Assembly: GCA_034766995.1 (NCBI GenBank)
Contig: CM068318.1
Location: 2,921,501 to 2,985,500 of the forward strand
Source of the DNA: Acanthacorydalis orientalis
Lineage: Eukaryota; Arthropoda; Insecta; Megaloptera; Corydalidae
Direction of reading: 5' to 3'
DNA: 64,000 nucleotides
The position numbers and the translations under genes were made by a program. Below the pieces are notes generated by a model. The model ran no database searches. It had not been told where the DNA came from and worked only from the letters and a program-made list of their open reading frames with translations. Positions within the stretch are counted from its first letter, which is position 1. Each line of letters opens with the position of its first letter. This document shows positions 1 through 10,519 of the stretch, one piece after another.

Positions 1-186
1 ATAGTTTAGGGAACAAGTTCGGATGTCCTATAAAAGGTACGTTGTCTCGAATCAGTTCTAAGAAACTCTTAATTGAAACACATACGAAAATAATAATTGT
101 AGGTATAGACGCGAAGATCACCCTCTTTTAAAACAGTTTATATTCGTATACAGTTTTTTTTTACATACTGCATATTTATGTTTTAG

Positions 187-363
187 ATGTGTATTCCATT
201 TTGGATACAGCGAGGATTTTTAAACTCAATGTCGTCGGTGTGAGTTTCCATGTAGGATCTTTGTGCGACGAAGCTGAAGCGTACGCAAGAGGAATAGCGC
301 ACTGTAGAAATATATTCGATTATGGGATTAAGATAGGATTTAACATGCATATCCTGGATATAG
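187..363 (+). CDS. Odc: ODC-family exon A (internal)
   Basis: Begins after a TTTTAG acceptor at 181-186 and ends at donor GTACAC (364-369), which is a weak donor. It encodes the strand with the active-site His (FHVGS) and ends one base into the first glycine codon of the GGG motif. Confidence 0.85.
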
Positions 364-2134
364 GTACACGAGCACAATATATTTCTAGTAATAGAAAATA
401 ACAATTACATAAATGCAATCATTGTAATATATTTGCAATGAATTCTATAAATATTCGAATAATAAGATGAAAAATATGAAAAAGGAATCGGCGTGCAAGT
501 TGCAAATCGAGATTATATTCCGTTTAAAATATTAAAGAATTACTTGCGATTTATCAACGTGTCATTAAAACAATTACCATATAGTTATAGTTTTTGAAAT
601 TATTACTGAAAATTTTCGGATGTTCTAGTATATAAAGACAATAATTTCGACAATCACTCATTCTGAAAATATGAAATATAATCTATTATTTTCACAAATA
701 ATTTTCCTTTTTAAAAAAATGTTCTGATCTAAAACGTTCAATTGATCGTTGTTGATCATTTTTGATTGTTGCATATGCGCACTTCGTCTTCAGAACGACG
801 AGGCACAGAAAAATCTATTATAACAAATTATCAAAACTTAAAACTATAAGTGAATGGATGTATTCTTATTATTTATATATATAAATCGATTCGAAAACTT
901 TTTCAAAATTTGTGTAGATTTCAAACTTTGTACGAGTGGCCGTAAACTAGAGTTATAACGCTCCCAGTCCGGTGCCGTTTTGAAACTCTCTGCACCGGTG
1001 CAGTAAAACTACTTGTGAAGGAATAGAATGATTTTTAATTAGTTGAACATCAATTAGTGTGAATATGTGTATTACAAGAAAATAAAGAAATGATAATTAA
1101 AAATATCATGACAGATATTTGCAAATAGAAACACAAAAAACACATTTATGACACAACACCGTTTACTTAACATTTTAAATTTCAGGAGGCGGTTTTCATG
1201 GAACGAATAAAGAAATGATAGAACCGTTCGCCAAAGTTATAAACAATTCGTTAACAAAATATTTCCCTAACAAAGATTCCGTGACAGTGATATCCGAGCC
1301 GGGTAGATATCTGGTCGAATCGTGTTACTGGACCGCTTGCAACATCCATACGAAAAAAATCGTCGACCAACACATGCACGAAATAGATAAAACTGTTAAT
1401 AACGTAATAATAAGAGTAACGAGCGAGGATTGCTGCACTGGAAACGACAGATCTGAACTGCATGCTAAAAACAGAAGCATGAGAATATATCACATAAACG
1501 ATGGCATTTACGGATTATTCAATTTTCTCGAGCACGAAGAACTGAAAGTTACGCCGGAAGGGTTGAAAGTAAATAATTTTATCGATAAATCGATCCTAGG
1601 GTAAATTAGTTCTGGCACTGGATGAATTCCCTTTCAAGAATTGATTAATTTTTTATTCTACGAATTACACATTTTTTTTCTGGTCAAAAATGTTCAATGA
1701 ATCGTTATTGGTGATTTCTTATGCGCGTTTCGAAGACAATGCCATCATGTCCGAAGTACAAGATTCCGAATAATTAAAAATGATTTATTCATTGAACATT
1801 TTTTACCAACTGGTTTCCGTGATGGGGAAGCATTTTTTTACATTATTTTATAATTCTTTTTCTTTAGACGACAAGAGTTCCCAAAATGCATCAATCAATA
1901 GTCTACGGACCAACATGCCACTCAAATGATAAACTTTTACATGAATTACTATTACCAGACCTCGAGGCCGGAGAATGGCTATTGTTTCAAAACGTCGGTG
2001 CATATTCGATGACATTAAGTACGGATTTTAATAGTTATCCACGTTCGAGAATCATTCGTGTATTGGATAAGCATTACGAAAAGCTTCTTTATTACAACGA
2101 ACTGTTTTCCAACTATAATATTATTCAATGTTGA
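187..2134 (+). CDS. Odc: Ornithine decarboxylase family protein, 3' partial gene (last three coding exons)
   Basis: PLP-dependent group IV decarboxylase; in this family the enzyme converts ornithine to putrescine, the entry step of polyamine synthesis, in the cytosol. Coding exons are 187-363, 1186-1568 and 1868-2134, all bounded by AG acceptors and GT donors, with phases that join (2, 1, 0) and no stop before the TGA at 2132-2134. Visible family motifs in order: VVGVSFHVGS (active-site His), DIGGGF across the first splice junction (phosphate-binding glycines), EPGRY (cofactor Glu/Arg), INDGIYG (substrate Asp), YGPTC (catalytic Cys loop) and NVGAYS (Tyr). The exons with the N-terminus and PLP lysine lie left of the window. 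Oddities are GPTCH instead of the usual GPTCD, and GSLC instead of GSGC. The C-terminus is short and has no obvious PEST-like tail. A divergent paralogue or an antizyme-inhibitor-like protein is possible, but the retained catalytic residues favour an active decarboxylase. Confidence 0.88.
364..1185 (+). other. ODC-family intron
   Basis: Intron between two ODC coding exons. I see no gene or well-formed repeat in it. A less AT-rich patch with GCACCGGTGC-like palindromic sequence sits at about 970-1005. Confidence 0.8.
1186..1568 (+). CDS. Odc: ODC-family exon B (internal)
   Basis: Acceptor TTTCAG at 1180-1185, donor GTAAAT at 1569-1574, phase 1 in and 0 out. It encodes GGGFHG, EPGRY and NDGIYG. 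The open frame runs past the donor to 1604, but the family alignment resumes only in the next exon, so splicing at 1568 is preferred. Confidence 0.87.
1680..1822. mobile_element. Foldback MITE-like copy inside the last ODC intron
   Basis: The left arm contains GTCAAAAATGTTCAATGAAT and the right arm ATTCATTGAACATTTTTTAC, its inverted complement. The same arms recur at 2619-2815, 22985-23335, 54027-54215 and 57405-57615. No coding capacity. Confidence 0.65.
1868..2134 (+). CDS. Odc: ODC-family terminal exon
   Basis: Acceptor TCTTTAG ends at 1867 and the frame is 89 codons including TGA. It carries the GPTC catalytic loop followed by His, the dimer-interface Tyr in NVGAYS, and the C-terminal tail ending in Cys. 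Confidence 0.87.
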   Translation, partial: TTRVPKMHQSIVYGPTCHSNDKLLHELLLPDLEAGEWLLFQNVGAYSMTLSTDFNSYPRSRIIRVLDKHYEKLLYYNELFSNYNIIQC

Positions 2135-2288
2135 ATTCGAATTAGTTTTTAACGATTGACTCTATTGAATACTGTAACGGATCTTATTGACGAAACATAC
2201 ATTTTGTATTTAATCATTTTATAAGTTTTTATATAAATGTAAATAATTTTAGACATATTTTATTAATATTAATTTACATACATATGTA

Positions 2289-2294
2289 AATAAA
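2289..2294 (+). terminator. Candidate poly(A) signal of the ODC-family gene
   Basis: AATAAA lies about 155 bases past the stop codon and is followed by TA-rich and T-rich sequence. In such AT-rich DNA the hexamer is common by chance. Confidence 0.45.
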
Positions 2295-2618
2295 TGACTA
2301 AATAATAAACAATATCAAACAAGCGTTTGCTTTGTCAATTGAAATATTTTTCATTTTTGCGAAGAAAACTAATCGCATTATTGAATTTCGATACGAAATT
2401 AGTTTTTTTTTAATCTATTTCGTAATTTAGATATATTCTTATTTAAAATTTCGCGATTTTTTTAGAATTACGGCCAATTAGTAAAATATAAACGGGTGCA
2501 TGGAAATTTAAATTTGCTTGTAAATCGACTTACATTTAATTTTTATCAATAAAATATTTAAATGGAAAATAAAAAATATCGCGATTGTAGCCCTAAGTTT
2601 TCTTACAGTATAGTCTAC

Positions 2619-2818
2619 ACTGACACAATTCACTTCCACAAATCCATTCTTTTTTCGCCCCACAATCCCAGAAACTGTTTTTTTCTCTTAAGGTGATCGC
2701 ATCGTAATCGAAAATCCGCGTAAGAAACAATCAAAAAATGATCAATGATTTATTGAACATTTTTTATCAGGACTTTTTGTGGTTTGAGGTGAAAAAGGAA
2801 TTCACTTGTGAATTGTTG
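2619..2818. mobile_element. Foldback MITE-like copy downstream of ODC
   Basis: The outer arm reads AATTCACTTCCACAAAT..., and the opposite arm reads GGAATTCACTTGTGAATT in the other orientation. The inner core carries GATTTATTGAACATTTTTTA. Same family as the copy in the ODC intron. Confidence 0.65.
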
Positions 2819-3566
2819 TCTGTTTCTTATTTTTAAAACTTAAATATATTTTTTTTAACCATTACAATGAATTTTATGATTTGGAAAAGAAAAATTACAA
2901 TTTTTTGGAATGGAGAAAGGAAAATTACAATTTTTTCTTTCTCCAGTTCATATAAAAAAAATTCGTGCCGGCCATCAAACCAATACATTTTTTTTGTAAA
3001 TATTAAATTTCAAGTAGATAACACTTGATAATATCATAAGGAGCATTCCGAATTTATTATTCGATTATCTATTCCGTTTCCGATTTTCTCCCGTACTAAA
3101 TTTATAAATAAAAACCTTTAAGAGGAATACTTCGCCACGACCATCTTCTGCACTTACCTTTTGTACAATAAATCAAACAATACAAAGGCACACTTTTACG
3201 ACGCATAAAAGTGTCGCACGCTACAATAAACTTGAAAATTTATGAAGGAAAGGTGGAATTATTTGGGGTTGTGATGTCTATAAAGAAGTCAGAAAGATTT
3301 GCAATATTTTTGATTGCAGTTTGAACCACAATACATCTGAACGGATTGCAATATTACAGTAGTATACATTACATTAATAAACAATGAAGAATTTGAGTTT
3401 TATATCATATTACTATAATTATGTCTAACATAAAAAATACAAATGATACAGATCATGTGTTACTCAGTGTTTAACATTTTTGTACATGTGTTTTTTTCCA
3501 TATATGTTTTAGTGCCACTTTACTTCCGATACATTTTAATACATATCTGCATACATATACAAATAT

Positions 3567-3569
<3 letters not shown>

Positions 3570-3623
<54 letters not shown>
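3570..3623. repeat. (TA)n microsatellite, about 54 bp
   Basis: Uninterrupted TA dinucleotides. Confidence 0.97.
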
Positions 3624-3627
<4 letters not shown>

Positions 3628-5743
3628 AATAACTAGAAAACACATGCACAGAAAAAATAAAAAACATACTGATTTTAAACACAGTATTAAACGAACGCCA
3701 TGTGTAAACTAACACAATGTCGTGAAATAATTTAAAAATTAAAAAAAATCACTTCAGGTTAACGACTGATAACCTTTACAATCTTCTTAACGTTTAAAAT
3801 ATTATAACATTATAACATGTCGAGTATAATGATTATAAAATTAATTGTATACATACTATTAAGTATGATGAGTATTAATTTTAATGGGGATTTTATCAAG
3901 TTTTTCAACGAAATTATGGAACACTCATAATTAATGATGTAATTTTTATAAGTGTCACTCGAAAAGTATATAGTTTATTGCTACTTAATGAATTGACGGC
4001 TTGTCAGAATAAAATTTTTCATAATGGCACTGAAAACTCGTGTAACGAGCTCCTCTGAACGTTCGGAATTCGATAGAAACGATCCCTCGTTCATAATCGG
4101 ATTCTAAATAAGACCGTTGTGTTATAGAGAGATGTCGGAAAAACCGATGAACGAAAATAACGGTAGTGATTGATGTATCGCACGCGATGATTTAAACGAA
4201 TAGAATTTAAAAAAATCTACTTTATGTTACTTGTTAGTTTCGAGTAAATACATCAAGAGAAAGAAGTTCATATGTATATAATAATGGTCAACAATTTATA
4301 CAGTGAGCAGTTAACTGGCTTTAAACAGACTGTTTATATTTTATGACTTTGATCAACGAATGCAAATCATTCGAATGAAATACATGCCCTTCGTACCTGC
4401 ATGCAATGAAGAAAATATTACAAAATGCTATCAACAATTTATTTAACTTTTTTTATTACACATTTAAGCATGATTACGTTTGTTATTATTTACTGAAGTG
4501 CACGTTCTCAAACTATGTTTTTATAATAGAAATTATAAGTTCTGTACATGTTGCAACAATTTATTTAATTGTTTTTTTTTTTTAATTTGTTATTTACATG
4601 ATATTTTAAATGTACTTGTTTGAATACTCTTTAAAATTTTACTGGAGAAAGTTTTATTAGAATTTTAAAATGATATATACAATGTCCTATATGCAGTTCA
4701 AAGTTGCATACATCTAATGTAATTTTTACAAACTCTGTTACTCTTATATTTTAACAATTACAATCATTAATAATGTAATTTGGAAAGGAAATAAACACGA
4801 AACTGCTCACTGCTCATAAGTGCACACTTATATGATCATTAATTATTAATGATATGAAAAAATAACAAAAAAATCAATATTTTTAAAAATTTTAGGGCAT
4901 TTGTCATACGATTTTACCCTTATTATTAAATATCTTTATAACTATGTATTGTCATTTACTGCCAGATATAATATCAATTTGTTAATTGTTAGATAATTTG
5001 TACGTGATAAAAATCAACTGTTAATTTAACTATATCAAGGCATACAGTGAATGTACAAAAGCATATACAATCACATACATCAAAATGATCAACATAAACG
5101 AGGACTAAAGTATATTATTATTGACATAAAGATGAAAACTGGGCAGATCAGACATCTATGAAACAGCTATAACTTTGATTAGTTCAAATATATTCATTCT
5201 TGAAAATATTTATTAATTGTTTCAAGTGTTGTATCGTTCAATATATTCAAATTTAAAAAGTATTTATTTTTCAACAGTAACACTGAAATACTTTCAATTA
5301 TAACTATTTGATCCAAAGAAATTTCCAAAAATATTCAAGTAATTCAAGCACACATAGCTTTTAACAATATGTTTTTTTTTTTTCATAGTCAAGTACTATA
5401 TGAATTTAATAATGCATTTGTACCTTTGAAGATCAATAAATAAAGCAATAAATAGATATAGGATAGTTAGTGAAACAACTTATATTCTTTAACATGTAAG
5501 ATGTTAAAAGGCATATCTGTACAATTTATCTTACAAATAAATCCACAAACATATGTTCGTACATTTTGTGCTTTAATCATATTTTAAATACAATAATTTA
5601 AAGGATTTTAACTTACTGTTAAATATTACATCCTATAAATAAATATTATATGGTCTGTTATTTTTCCAGAATTATTCCTTTCCCATTATTTTTTTTTTTT
5701 TTTACTCTTATGAGCATATGAGGAAATCGTCAAACTTCAATAC

Positions 5744-5770
5744 ATATATATATATATATATATACACACA
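5744..5770. repeat. (TA)n(CA)n microsatellite
   Basis: TA run passing into a short CA run. Confidence 0.95.
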
Positions 5771-6391
5771 CAAATATACATGTATATATACAATAAAACA
5801 CTAATGACTTTCCTCTTTAAGTGCATTCTCCAGTTTATATCTCGCTACAGTCAGTTCAGAGGTTTCTTTTAAATATACTTCATTTGTAGTTGTTTTTACT
5901 CACATACAAATATCAAAATATTCATTATTTTATTATCTGGCTTATAATTCAATCACACATATTAGAAAATAGCAATAGATACAATAATACATCTATAAAG
6001 TCAACAGGTCATGTAATAGAGTAGTTTTTTTTATATTAAAATAAATGCACTTGTGCATCGATCTGAAATAAACCTATAGAAATGAATAACTCTTTAATAC
6101 AAAGTCTATAATATTTTTGTAGAATGAATCATAGTTCTATACAATTTGTCTTGAAATTACAAATGTTTCAATGGTAAATGAAATTAACGATCACTTAACA
6201 TGTGGAATTTATCCCTAAATGTAAATATTCTGTACTGAATATTAAATTATTTTAGATTATTTACATTTCATATTAACTTGATATTTTGAGTTGATGATCA
6301 TATATATGAATATTAATTGCTTTTTTGTAAAATCGATTCAACAGAAATATTGATAGTATAGAAATATGTTTCATACATCTATTAATACAAC

Positions 6392-6394
<3 letters not shown>

Positions 6395-6451
<57 letters not shown>

Positions 6452-6466
6452 GTATATATATGTATA

Positions 6467-6527
<61 letters not shown>
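6395..6527. repeat. Compound (TA)n / TGTATATATA / (TA)n, 133 bp
   Basis: Two long TA runs flank four TGTATATATA decamers at about 6441-6480, a repeat within a repeat. Confidence 0.97.
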
Positions 6528-6530
<3 letters not shown>

Positions 6531-7156
6531 TTTATACATACATGAAATTGTTTACATAAACTGTAATATAATTTACTTTGTTAAATGTATGTATATTAAT
6601 TTTAATTATCAACAGCAGGTTTATTTTTCACTGATCAAAATGTATCAATCGCCAATGAAAGCCACCGCGAGTTATAATTAAAATAAATGATTGAAGAGAT
6701 GTTCTCAGTGTAAGAAATATATAACAATGATTCTTAAAACTATATACAGAGACATGATAATATAAAAAAACCGTAGTCTTGTGATAATAGATTTCATTAA
6801 GGTAAAAATTCATCAAATGATACACTTTGATCACAATGGCTAGTAACAATAGTTTTATATTTGAATTAGCACAACAGCAAGCACATACTGAACAATATCA
6901 ATTTTCAGAATATATAAAACAAAAGTTTCTCATATATTATTTTCAAAATAGAAATCATTCAAAATTATAGGAATGTTATTTGTGTAAGATAGAATGTAAT
7001 CAATTTTTTATACATCATGTGTAAAAAGTTCATAAGAAAATATAGATGAAAAATCAAACTATTCAACAAAATGACTAAGTAAAGCTCTTTTTTTATACAA
7101 TACTAATTCAAATATATACAAATAACTATATATTCATATGTAACATTTGAACTAAG

Positions 7157-7171
7157 TTTATTGACTTTATT
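7157..7171 (-). terminator. Candidate poly(A) signals of endophilin A
   Basis: Two AATAAA hexamers on the minus strand (7157-7162 and 7166-7171), about 570 bases past the stop codon. I saw no AATAAA on this strand closer to the stop. AATAAA is frequent by chance in this base composition. Confidence 0.4.
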
Positions 7172-7735
7172 AAAATGGCAAATAAATCGTAATAATATTA
7201 AATTTATAAAAATAATCAAAACTACTTCAAAATATACACATCAAAATATATATATATATAAATATATATTGACAAAATGTGATTTTTTTTATATAGTATA
7301 TTTATCAAATATTCAACATTATCGATATTTATAATTTTAATCATACAACATTCATTCATTTCTGAATATAGATCAAGATATTAGTATATGAATTATGGAT
7401 TTCAAAACAGGGCTGAAAAAATGTAAAACAAATCATACATACAATATAAACATAATGGAAATTATAAAAATAATGTTGATACATGATAAAAATGTCAACT
7501 AATTAATTTCATCGTTATTAGCATGCCACATAGTAAATAATATTATTATACTATACTATAAGATCAACTTTAATTACAGAAAAAACGAACATACGTAAAA
7601 TTTTATCACCGATTTAAATTCAAAACTGCAAAAAATTTACATAATTAAAAAAACATGCCGGGAATAAAACGATAATAAAAGACGTTTCGTACAGTCGATA
7701 CTATGTTGTGTGGAGATTAATTTCTAGCCTACTGC

Positions 7736-7855
7736 TCACGGCAAAGGAACAACTACTTGTACATATGATACTGGAAAATAACCAGTGCGGCCATTCAGAC
7801 TTCCTTCGTACCAATTCTCATCTATTTTATTAATCAAAGTGATAGTGTCGTTTTC
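7736..7855 (-). CDS. EndoA: Endophilin A exon 12, SH3 second half and stop
   Basis: Residues 436-474, with the peptide-binding Trp in [13 protein letters not shown], and the C-terminal VVVPLP followed by TGA. Confidence 0.95.
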   Translation of the reverse strand, partial: ENDTITLINKIDENWYEGSLNGRTGYFPVSYVQVVVPLP

Positions 7856-10448
7856 CTAAAATAAAAACAATAAATAAGTAAAAATCATAGTGTATTTCAA
7901 CAGATATTAAAATCTCATTTACAGATGGTTTAAAAAATAAACAGAAATGGTATAAAACCATTTTTAATATAATTTTGAAAAAATGTAAATCTAAGTACCT
8001 GCTCTTTTGTAGTTTAGTAATATGAAACATGAAAGTTATTGAAGATGATGCTTCAAAAGCTTATTTTTTTAACACTATTTAGATAATTCCAATCTTTTGA
8101 ATGAACACATTACACTATACAAAAGTAATAGAACAATAAATTTCTGTAATTATGAAAGAACAGAAGGCACAATCAAAATGTAAATTACACAAGAAAACAA
8201 AATTTTGTAAACATAAAACAATTGAAATTTCTTTATATATTTATTTCAGTGATGAAAAATCAATTTTCTTTCAAAGTGATAAAAGATGTTATGGTAAAAA
8301 TATATTCTGAAATAGAAAGACGTAAAATATACAAAAGAAAATTTAATAACAAAATCCGACATACCTTGAAACCTAATTCTCCAGGATTTTCTGGCTCAAA
8401 ATCATAGAGTGCAGTACAGCAAGGCGCTTTCATCATCGGAGTTCGAGCTGGTGATTTCATTGGCGATGGTAATGGCGAAGCTAGAATTAATCCAATGCAG
8501 TATTATCTATTTACTTATTTGAAAACCATTGCAAATTCACAAATATATTCATTCATGCACTTTGAGCAAAAGTATATAATACAAACCTTTTAAACTTAAA
8601 TACAATAATTATTTCTAATATATAATACATAATGTATGAATAAATGTATTTTTTTTTGTTTTGATATTTGATTACATACATGTAAATTAATTTACATTAT
8701 ACTGGTATAAATGTTTATAAAACGATTCAATGAGAAAAAAAACACATTTCATTTTATATAAAATTCTAGAAATTAAAATTTTAAGTCCTTTGTGGGTATG
8801 TGATACAAATTGTAATCAATTTAATCAAAATAAATAAATTTTTGTAATAGAAAACCTTCCAGTTATAGCACATTACAGTAAAAAAAACACTCATGAATAG
8901 ATCAGAAACATGCAAAGAAAATTACATTAGACCAAATCAGACAGATGTAAAGAATAAAAGTTAAATAAAGATAAGACTGCCAAGATAGAATAAGACATTT
9001 TACCATTGGTGGAGCGAGCCTGTTGGCCGCTGCTCGGAAACAGCTCGAGTTGATTGGGCTTGTGAACAGGAGACGAGACTTGCGACGAGTCTGTTACACG
9101 AGGACAACCACATTCACAATTACCAACATTTACAAGCAACATAGCTTACAACCCAAAGAAAATATAAATTAAACAGGTAAACAATATTTAGAACAGCCCA
9201 AACAGTAAAACAGTACATTTATCATTCCTTCATTGAAATCAGAACTGGCAACCGAAAGATGTTATGTTCTTTTTATTATTATTTTAAAAAAGCAAATATT
9301 TACATTGAGTTAGATTACTGAGGGTGATTCTTACATGTATTTGTGATATTAAATAATAATATAAATTTACTTTTATTTTAAAAAGGTAAGTAAAATAACG
9401 TAGACTAACTTTTCTTTGGCAAACAAAAGTAAAAGTTTTTTTACTATTCAAAATATTTAAAGGTTTCTGTTGATGTAATACATATAACAAATGAAGTAAA
9501 TTAATGAATGACTAATTATTAAGTGCATTAATATATGATTATGAATCATTTAAATGTACAAAAATTACTAAGATTTTAATAAATATGAATGTGCATGTCA
9601 TGAAAGCAGTGTTTCAATTTAAAAATGCGAATATAATAAAAGATACTATTTCAATTGCCAGTCTTATAAGAAAACATAAATATGTTATATTCACAATCTC
9701 TATGAATGTACAGTTTTTGAAACTGCTCAAAAAAATGTATCAATAAAAACATATTAGAATACTTTCATACAATTTTTACTTTCAATAGTATATGTCTGAG
9801 ATTGTGAATGTATCACAATGAAGAGAGATATATAATGCAACATTCTCAAATATATTAGTTTTAATCTTTAGATAAATGAAATATTTTCATATCAATGTGT
9901 TACATATTAGTATATTTTCAATGGGAATATTCGAAAAGAAATACATATAAGATTTTGGGAATAATTAAAGGAAGGCTTGAAGCAAATGAGGATTAGAGGA
10001 TATATCACCCTGTAGAAAATAAAATAAGCAAGAAAAAACAATAAACAAAAACAATATTCACAGTGGGTTTTGTATGATATGACTTACAATATTAATCTTG
10101 ATTATAACTTTATAAGTTTTTTGTTCTTATCATACAATACTAAATGAATGGAAGGCATATCTTCTCAAGCAATATACAGAAGCTATTTCAAGTAACTGTA
10201 CTTTTTACAATTGTTATTCATTTTGAAAAAAAATAAATAATATAAAACAAGTATCACATTATCATAGGTGCTTTAAAGTTGTTAATCACAATTTTGTACT
10301 TTCATGATCAAAACTAATTATTTTTTATTTCATGTCACAATCAATAAAATTAAACCTATTTTTATACAATTATAATTATATACAATTATAATAATAAAAT
10401 ATAAATTATACCCACTTAGAAAGATAATTTTGCAAGTGTGTTTTTGTG

Positions 10449-10519
<71 letters not shown>

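Larger units (their letters stand above)
2295..7156. other. Intergenic region between convergent ODC and endophilin genes
   Basis: No coding region is recognised. It contains one MITE-like copy (2619-2818), a 16-base direct repeat with a TGGAGAAAG/CTTTCTCCA hairpin near 2886-2945, a CpG-richer patch at 4040-4200 of unknown role, and (TA)n tracts at 3570, 5744 and 6395. Confidence 0.7.

Noticed and set aside
1251..1493. 80-codon minus-strand frame
   Set aside because: It is the shadow of the ODC-family exon B.
6273..6681. Open frames coding long Tyr-Ile runs on both strands (also at 10330, 39088, 45273, 56385, 61996 and others)
   Set aside because: They are translations of TA microsatellites and have no stop only because TA repeats read as Tyr-Ile.
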